The notes beneath the pieces were generated by a model. It did no database searches. It was not told the DNA's origin and was given only the letters and a program-made list of their open reading frames with translations. Source: CAVURW01 sp963743595 (GTDB lineage Bacteria; Verrucomicrobiota; Verrucomicrobiia; Methylacidiphilales; UBA1321). From it: DNA of 5,767 nt. Made by a program: the position numbers and the translations under genes. Within the stretch, counting starts at the first letter, position 1. Each line of letters opens with the position of its first letter. Positions 1-4,062 of the stretch are shown one piece after another. The stretch lies in the NCBI GenBank assembly GCA_963743595.1, contig CAVURW010000033.1, positions 1 to 5,767 of the forward strand, written 5' to 3'.

Positions 1-406
1 TGTGGCCTTTGGCCGGAAGAGCGGTGTGGCACACGCCCGCGAAACTGCTGCCGTACTGCTTCTTCAATTGGCCGCGGGAGGCATCGAAAATCCACTTGCC
101 GTTCGGGTCATCGATCACATCGTAGAAATAGGGCAAGCCTTGTTCCTTCACGAAATCGCGGAGGATATCGACATTGCGATTCGAAAGAGAATCGGCGGTA
201 AAAATGTAGTGATCCGGGATGATCACGATCTTGTTTTTGTCCCAAACCTTTGCGGTCTTCCCGAACTCGCGCTTAAATACCCCGATTGTTCCCGGCCCGC
301 ACACGTCGTGGGTCAGCAACACATCGGTTTGAACCCAGACATTATCGCCGGGCTCCACAAAGGCACGCCCACTCGCACGCGCCAGCAACTTTTCCGTCAA
401 CGTCAT
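1..406 (-). CDS. leuC: 3-isopropylmalate dehydratase large subunit, N-terminal part (runs off window)
   Basis: LeuC is the [4Fe-4S] subunit that, with LeuD, isomerises 2-isopropylmalate to 3-isopropylmalate in cytoplasmic leucine biosynthesis. Translating the minus strand from the ATG at 406-404 gives 135 residues open to the window edge. They begin MTLTEKLLARASGRA, a typical LeuC/aconitase-superfamily start, followed by VEPGDNVWV, the LLTHDVCGPGTIGVFKREFG segment, KIVIIPDHYIFTAD, NRNVDILRDF and GVCHTALPAKGH, all in family order. The Fe-S cysteines lie further on, outside the window. The frame stays open upstream of the ATG to a stop near 494, including a GTG at 442-440, but the ATG fits the family N-terminus exactly. 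Before GVCH there is a loop (around NGKWIFDASRGQLKKQYG) somewhat longer than I expect for the family. The related homoaconitase and HacA-type dehydratases cannot be fully excluded from the N-terminus alone. Divergent from the DUF5069 gene. Confidence 0.93.
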   Translation of the reverse strand, partial: MTLTEKLLARASGRAFVEPGDNVWVQTDVLLTHDVCGPGTIGVFKREFGKTAKVWDKNKIVIIPDHYIFTADSLSNRNVDILRDFVKEQGLPYFYDVIDDPNGKWIFDASRGQLKKQYGSSFAGVCHTALPAKGH

Positions 407-415
407 AAGGAGGGA

Positions 416-444
416 AGAATAGCCCAAGACGAGGTGATGCACAA
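416..444 (-). promoter_or_regulatory. possible sigma-70-like promoter for leuC
   Basis: On the minus strand, TTGTGC (444-439) and TATTCT (421-416) are separated by 17 bases. Each box matches four of the six consensus positions. A start about seven bases after the -10 box would fall only 2-3 bases before the leuC ATG at 406, giving an almost leaderless mRNA. This agrees with the lack of any purine-rich Shine-Dalgarno sequence before that ATG, where the bases are pyrimidine-rich. Short consensus matches like this also occur by chance. Confidence 0.3.
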
Positions 445-461
445 GCGGCCAGCCTAAACAT

Positions 462-489
462 TTGACGACTTTCGATCTCACCCTAATGT
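462..489 (+). promoter_or_regulatory. possible sigma-70-like promoter for the DUF5069 gene
   Basis: TTGACG (462-467, five of six to TTGACA) and TAATGT (484-489) are separated by 16 bases. Transcription would start near 496, only a few bases before the ATG at 499, so the message would be leaderless or nearly so. No Shine-Dalgarno sequence is present in the pyrimidine/AT-rich bases 475-498, which fits that reading. The site sits in the 92-bp spacer shared with divergent leuC and could be co-regulated with it. Confidence 0.4.
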
Positions 490-498
490 TTAATCACT

Positions 499-963
499 AT
501 GTCCACCCGCTTCCCTCGTTCTCCCTACGATACGCTCTACGGTCTCGCCTATTTTCCACGCATGCTCGATAAAATCCGCATCCATGAGAGCGGCCAACTC
601 CCAGAGGTGTACCATCGCCATCTGGGAATCGATTTCGATGGGCGTTGCTTGCGGCTTTTAGGCGTGACCTACGCTGAAGTGCGGGTGCTCGTGCTGGCAG
701 GAAAATCGGACGAGGAGGTCTTTGCTTGGTGCCAGACCCACGGGAAAAGGATCACTCCCGAGGAGATCGAGGTCTGGAGCGATTTCATGCGTAAGCGTTG
801 CTGGCGGGATGAGTATCACGATCGGCTGGTTTTTCGGGTGAAGGAGGCCGGAATAGAAGCGCGCGCATCCGAGATCTCCACGATGTTCGATTTCATCGAC
901 GTGGACGAGGATCGGACACCACCCGATTTTAAAAAGTGGGAAAAGCCGCCAGTTTCTGTGTAA
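499..963 (+). CDS. DUF5069 domain-containing protein
   Basis: A 154-residue soluble protein of unknown function that I assign to the DUF5069 family by pattern. The family's opening signature is present: a short lead-in, then SPYDTLYGLAYFPRMLDKIR at residues 8-27, followed by a charged helix ending in YHRHLGIDFDGRCLRLLGV. The middle has VLAGKSDEEVFAWCQTHG, and the rest is mostly helical and rich in W, R and E (WSDFMRKRCWRDEYHDRL). It has no signal peptide, membrane segment or recognisable catalytic motif. Such proteins are, to my knowledge, common in Verrucomicrobiota and Planctomycetota and have no assigned biochemical role. The ATG at 499 puts the signature at the usual N-terminal position. 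There is no ribosome binding site, and a promoter-like pair ends about ten bases upstream, so leaderless translation is plausible. It is divergent from leuC and 109 bp upstream of the cyclase gene, and the context does not reveal a function. Confidence 0.85.
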   Translation: MSTRFPRSPYDTLYGLAYFPRMLDKIRIHESGQLPEVYHRHLGIDFDGRCLRLLGVTYAEVRVLVLAGKSDEEVFAWCQTHGKRITPEEIEVWSDFMRKRCWRDEYHDRLVFRVKEAGIEARASEISTMFDFIDVDEDRTPPDFKKWEKPPVSV

Positions 964-1000
964 CTTTCTCGGACCCGCTGGCGTCGAGATTGTTAAGTAG

Positions 1001-1025
1001 GTTCGGTTTATTCTTTAACCCGAAC
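1001..1025. other. imperfect inverted repeat / hairpin between DUF5069 and cyclase genes
   Basis: GTTCGG (1001-1006) pairs with CCGAAC (1020-1025). After one T/C mismatch, TTA (1008-1010) pairs with TAA (1016-1018), enclosing a five-base TTCTT loop. This gives nine pairs around a single mismatch. No run of T follows on either strand, so it is not a standard intrinsic terminator. It could weakly separate the two transcripts, act as an RNA structure in the cyclase leader, or be a dyad for a DNA-binding protein. Position, 37 bases after one stop and 47 before the next start, favours a regulatory or boundary role, but chance is possible. Confidence 0.35.
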
Positions 1026-1072
1026 TAACTATATGTCATGCTGCCTGCGAGGGAATCCAAACAAAGAATCCT

Positions 1073-2344
1073 ATGGAAAACCCGACGCGCTCCACTAGCC
1101 AACCCTTAGCCGCGACCGGAAATCGTTCCCTCGCGGCGATCGTTTTTACAGATACGGTGGGCTTTAGCTCTTTAGCCGCACGGGACGAGGTGCATGCGCT
1201 GACGCTCGTAAACCGTGACCTGGAGCGGATGAAAGCGCTCTGCGTCGCGTTCGACGGACAACCGGTGAAGTCGACTGGTGACGGACTTCTCATGTTGTTC
1301 AATAGCGCGGTCCAAGCGGTCGCCTGCTCATTGGAAATTCAGCGCGACATCCATCAGAACAACCTCACGATAACCCCGCAGGACCAATTGAAGCACCGCA
1401 TCGGGATTCACCTGGGTGACGTGTTTATAAATGGAAACGACGTGCTCGGTGATGGCGTAAACATCGCGGCTCGTCTGCAAAATGAAGCGCTGCCCGGCGG
1501 CATTTGTGTCTCGCACACCGTCTATGATGTCGTGAATAACCGGGTCAAATTCCATGTCAACGCCCTCGGCGAGCGGAAGCTAAAAAACATCGGAAAGGTG
1601 AAGGCCTACCAGATCTCGCCACTAGAGGGCGGGTACACCAGCCCCGGCGGTCCTGGCAGTCCTAAGAAGACACCGTGGTGGATGTATGGAACTATCTGTG
1701 CGGGTCTATTTATCACGGCCTGCTTTGTCTTAGGAGCGCTCCACAAGAAACAGGCGTCCTCTACCAATCCGGCTCCGACTCCAACTCATGCCCCGCAATA
1801 CGTGAGTCCTCACCCGACAAACCCGCCGCCGCCACCACCGCAGACGGGTTCTCAGGACACTAATCCGCTAGAGACTTTCCAGGAAATACGCGAGTACGCC
1901 AAGGAGAATGACTTCGATGGCATGAGCAATTACCTGAAGGCGCACCCGGTTCCCCCCGAGCGTCCCTTACTCTCCGCGACACGCTCGAATTTCATCGTTG
2001 CCGCAGATAAATCGCAGTACCTGTTCACGTGGGCGGCCACCCAGCTGAATCGCTACACGATCGGGAACCCAATATCGGTAACTTCACCCAAGAAGGAAAT
2101 TTTCACCGTCTATTGGGATGCTGGATCAAATCAAATGATGATATCCAAAAACGGACAAACCCCGACCCGGCTTCCTTTAAAAAGCATGAACCAATGGTTA
2201 ATTGCCGAAGTGTTCAATCGAATGATCAATGACCAAACTTCGGACGGTGCTGACCGCATTCAGCTTCAAGACGATCTGAAAGCCTTCCGCACATTCGTCT
2301 ATCTGGACCGCGGACACAGCAGTAGCCAGTCTCCTTCGCAGTAA
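1073..2344 (+). CDS. membrane-bound class III adenylate cyclase with C-terminal non-catalytic domain
   Basis: Predicted to convert ATP to cAMP at the cytoplasmic face of the membrane. Of 423 residues, about 18-183 form a class III cyclase homology domain. FTDTVGFSSL carries the first metal aspartate (D27), and KSTGDGLLMLF carries the adenine-selecting lysine (K66) and second metal aspartate (D70). DVLGDGVNIAARLQ carries the second adenine-selecting residue (D123) and the catalytic asparagine and arginine (N130, R134). The K/D pair predicts adenylate rather than guanylate cyclase activity. One membrane helix follows at about 204-223, flanked by lysines, then a Pro/Thr-rich linker (about 231-258, with six consecutive prolines). 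A C-terminal domain of about 150 residues (265-412) matches nothing I recognise and should lie outside the cytoplasmic membrane. The catalytic domain precedes the membrane helix, so the C-terminus could be the sensor. ATG 1073 is the only sensible start, with a weak purine-rich stretch (GAGGGA, 1049-1054) upstream. Specificity is inferred from key residues only. Confidence 0.9.
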   Translation: MENPTRSTSQPLAATGNRSLAAIVFTDTVGFSSLAARDEVHALTLVNRDLERMKALCVAFDGQPVKSTGDGLLMLFNSAVQAVACSLEIQRDIHQNNLTITPQDQLKHRIGIHLGDVFINGNDVLGDGVNIAARLQNEALPGGICVSHTVYDVVNNRVKFHVNALGERKLKNIGKVKAYQISPLEGGYTSPGGPGSPKKTPWWMYGTICAGLFITACFVLGALHKKQASSTNPAPTPTHAPQYVSPHPTNPPPPPPQTGSQDTNPLETFQEIREYAKENDFDGMSNYLKAHPVPPERPLLSATRSNFIVAADKSQYLFTWAATQLNRYTIGNPISVTSPKKEIFTVYWDAGSNQMMISKNGQTPTRLPLKSMNQWLIAEVFNRMINDQTSDGADRIQLQDDLKAFRTFVYLDRGHSSSQSPSQ

Positions 2345-2354
2345 AGGTGGACTC

Positions 2355-2432
2355 ATGCGCGTGCCTGGGAAAATCACCCGAATTTGCTTTCTTATTCCGG
2401 CCAATCTTGATAGGGCATTTCTACATGCCTGA
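2355..2432 (+). CDS. possible 25-residue leader peptide overlapping the CNBD gene start
   Basis: A short frame begins at ATG 2355, is preceded by AAAGGTGG (2343-2350, a good Shine-Dalgarno match four bases away) and ends at TGA 2430-2432. It therefore overlaps the ATG (2425) of the downstream cNMP-binding-fold gene by eight bases in another frame. The peptide begins MRVPGKITRI and resembles no protein I know. The arrangement would suit translational coupling between the cyclase, which ends at 2344, and its neighbour. The frame is short enough to arise by chance, and the strong ribosome binding site is the only positive evidence. Confidence 0.25.
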   Translation: MRVPGKITRICFLIPANLDRAFLHA

Positions 2433-2949
2433 TCACTTCCTCCCCAGAACCGGCATCTTCTCCAACATGGACGATGAAATGCGCCAGCAGGTGATTACCT
2501 ACGGCTCTGTTCTTAACACCAATCCCGGCCAACCTCTGGTAACGCAGGGTAAACCGCAGAAGCATTTCTACGTGGTGCTGGGAGGAACCTTTGAGGTTAC
2601 CACAGACGGCCCCCTCTCGCCCATCAAGCTAGAAACCGTGAGCGTGGGAGATTGCTTTGGAGAGATCAATTTATTTGATCCCGGCCTCGCCTCAGCCAAT
2701 GTTGTGAGTGCCGAGTATGGCATGATCTGGTTTACGGACGCCGTCATGTTTCAGCTTTTTCTCTTTGAGCATGAGATTGCCGGTTGCGCGCTGCTGCTGG
2801 GAATCAACACCCTCCTCAGCAGACGCTTAAAGAGTTCCAATCAAGTCGTCCGCAACAACCAAATCATCCCTTCGTTCCTGAGCATTCGCAACCGGAAACA
2901 CCTGACGGCTGCGCTTCCTGATATGACTCGGCCCGAAGCGGCGGGGTGA
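2425..2949 (+). CDS. stand-alone cyclic nucleotide-binding-fold (CRP-type) protein with atypical phosphate-binding cassette
   Basis: A 174-residue cytoplasmic protein with a cNMP-binding (CAP_ED-like) beta-roll over residues 10 to about 115. LPRTGIFSNMDDEMRQQVITYG is the N-terminal helix, NPGQPLVTQGKPQKHFYVVLGG the first strands and hairpin, and VGDCFGEINLFDPGLASANV the phosphate-binding cassette. The cassette keeps G79-E80, whose glutamate contacts ribose in CRP. The position equal to CRP Arg82, which holds the cyclic phosphate, is alanine (A89-S90-A91). No helix-turn-helix, kinase or channel follows: residues 116-174 are a short helical tail and a basic C-terminus. It may bind cNMP weakly, bind another ligand, or act as a scaffold. 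ATG 2425 is chosen because AGGG (2412-2415) lies nine bases upstream and the family start aligns here. An in-frame GTG at 2347 would add 26 residues resembling nothing known and lacks a ribosome site. It lies 80 bp after the cyclase gene, probably in the same transcript. Confidence 0.85.
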   Translation: MPDHFLPRTGIFSNMDDEMRQQVITYGSVLNTNPGQPLVTQGKPQKHFYVVLGGTFEVTTDGPLSPIKLETVSVGDCFGEINLFDPGLASANVVSAEYGMIWFTDAVMFQLFLFEHEIAGCALLLGINTLLSRRLKSSNQVVRNNQIIPSFLSIRNRKHLTAALPDMTRPEAAG

Positions 2950-3005
2950 TCATTTTGCTGGAAAAAGTAACGCGGTAGCCCTGGTATGTGGATCGACCCA
3001 GACTC

Positions 3006-3977
3006 ATGCTCCGCTACAGCATCATCGTACCAGCGCCTTACCAAAACCAAAACTGGCCGGTTCTTCGCGCACTCTCCGCCAGCGCTCCTCCCAAGCCCTT
3101 CGAAGTCTTAGTGGTTGTCGGCAAGCACCCCGCCATCCAGAGAAACACCGCACTCGCGGAGGCCACCGGGGAAATCATCGTCTTCCTGGACAGCGATTCG
3201 ACCCCCGATTCGCAATTCTGGCACGTACTCGAAACTGCTTTGGAAGACCCTGCTGTTCAGATCATTGGCGGACCCTCTCTGCTCTTGCCCGGCGCTACGG
3301 GCTGGGAACCGCTTTTTCAGAGCCTGCTCGCTAACCCACTCGTTGTCGGGCCTATTTCCGCGCGCTACCAGCCCGCACGATTCACACCAGACGCCAAACC
3401 TCGACCCGCTACGGAATCGAGCCTTATCCTCTGCAACATGGCTGCACGGCGCTTGGTGTTCCGGGAGATCGGTTACTTTTCGCCCGCCCTATTCCCGAAC
3501 GAGGAGAACGAGTGGCTGCAGCGGGCTCAGGCGCGTCGGCTGGGCATCTACTATCAACCGCGCCTCTGGGTCTATCGCCCGCAAAGGAAGACGCTCAAGC
3601 AGTTTTTCCTCACCATGATCCGGTACGGAATTGGACGGACTCACCAGTTTCGCGCCTTGCCCACATTTAGTCTCCCGCTGTTACTGCCCCTGTTCGCGCT
3701 CGTCATGCTGGGATGCATTCTCTACGCGGTGGTCCGGTATCCGGAGGCGCGCCTGCCGATTCTTGAGCTGGGCATCGCGGGTTACCTGCTCGTCGCGGGT
3801 GTGCAGTCCATCGCTTCCACGACGCAAATCCCCAACCACTGGACGAAGACCGCTCTGGCCACTCTGCTCATGGGTCCGCTCGTTCCCGTTTTCTACACGC
3901 TCGGCCAGTTTCTCGGCTGGTTTCTGCCCAATTCGGGCGACCCAAAAGCCCCAGTAATTCTCTCTAAACACCGTTGA
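3006..3977 (+). CDS. family 2 glycosyltransferase, ExoA-like, with C-terminal membrane helices
   Basis: Predicted to transfer a sugar from a nucleotide-sugar donor at the inner face of the cytoplasmic membrane, as in exopolysaccharide or cell-surface glycan assembly. Of 323 residues, about 4-205 form a GT-A domain. It has RYSIIVPAP at the start, VFLDSDS with the metal-binding D62-x-D64, IIGGPSLLLPG, an ILCN segment, and FPNEENEW (165-170), which occupies the place of the catalytic acidic motif. VYRPQRKTLKQFF (189-201) resembles the arginine-rich acceptor/donor motif of ExoA-like enzymes. Membrane helices are seen at about 222-242, 252-270 and 283-306. The usual DDGSxD nucleotide-binding stretch is missing, replaced by a short VVVGKHPAIQRNTAL. 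I have seen this in ExoA-like relatives, so it may be a subfamily trait. ATG 3006 is preferred because it begins just before the first strand. An in-frame GTG at 2988 would add six residues, and neither has a clear ribosome binding site. The gene is 56 bp after the CNBD gene. Donor and acceptor sugars cannot be read from sequence. Confidence 0.85.
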   Translation: MLRYSIIVPAPYQNQNWPVLRALSASAPPKPFEVLVVVGKHPAIQRNTALAEATGEIIVFLDSDSTPDSQFWHVLETALEDPAVQIIGGPSLLLPGATGWEPLFQSLLANPLVVGPISARYQPARFTPDAKPRPATESSLILCNMAARRLVFREIGYFSPALFPNEENEWLQRAQARRLGIYYQPRLWVYRPQRKTLKQFFLTMIRYGIGRTHQFRALPTFSLPLLLPLFALVMLGCILYAVVRYPEARLPILELGIAGYLLVAGVQSIASTTQIPNHWTKTALATLLMGPLVPVFYTLGQFLGWFLPNSGDPKAPVILSKHR

Positions 3978-3978
3978 T

Positions 3979-4007
3979 TTTACACATCATTAATCAGTTT
4001 CTAAATT
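3979..4007 (+). promoter_or_regulatory. probable sigma-70-like promoter for the PEGA/FGE-like gene
   Basis: TTTACA (3979-3984, five of six to TTGACA) and TAAATT (4002-4007, four of six to TATAAT) are separated by the ideal 17 bases, in a stretch clearly more AT-rich than the flanking genes. Transcription from about 4014 would leave a leader of roughly 50 bases. A second -10-like box, TACAAT (4019-4024), lies downstream but lacks a good -35. The downstream gene may thus be expressed independently of the glycosyltransferase. Confidence 0.45.
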
Positions 4008-4051
4008 TCTTTCATGGATACAATTTACAAACACACGTCGATCCTGCTATC

Positions 4052-4055
4052 AAGG
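4052..4055 (+). promoter_or_regulatory. ribosome binding site fixing the start at 4063
   Basis: AAGG lies seven bases before the ATG at 4063. An upstream ATG at 4014 is out of frame, so this site supports 4063 as the true start of the PEGA/FGE-like protein. Confidence 0.55.
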
Positions 4056-4062
4056 TCTACTC

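Noticed and set aside
2..457. Open frame of 151 codons on the plus strand at the left edge
   Set aside because: It is antisense to a minus-strand frame that translates into clear LeuC sequence. The plus-strand product shows no family signature and is a shadow.
1036..1302. 88-codon minus-strand frame over the cyclase start
   Set aside because: It is antisense to the catalytic motifs of the cyclase and has no independent support.
2347..2424. GTG 2347 as the start of the CNBD gene, adding 26 residues
   Set aside because: The added residues fit no family, a ribosome site is lacking, and ATG 2425 has AGGG at a good distance with the family N-terminus directly after it.
3115..3957. Two long plus-strand frames (3115-3618 and 3631-3957) inside the glycosyltransferase gene
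   Set aside because: Their products are rich in Ser, Arg and Cys with no domain pattern, as expected for out-of-frame reading of GC-rich coding DNA. The glycosyltransferase frame carries all the motifs.
3975..3996. TGATT...AATCA inverted repeat after the glycosyltransferase gene as a terminator
   Set aside because: The stem has only five AT-rich pairs with a 12-base loop and no clean T-run, and it overlaps the better-supported promoter of the next gene.
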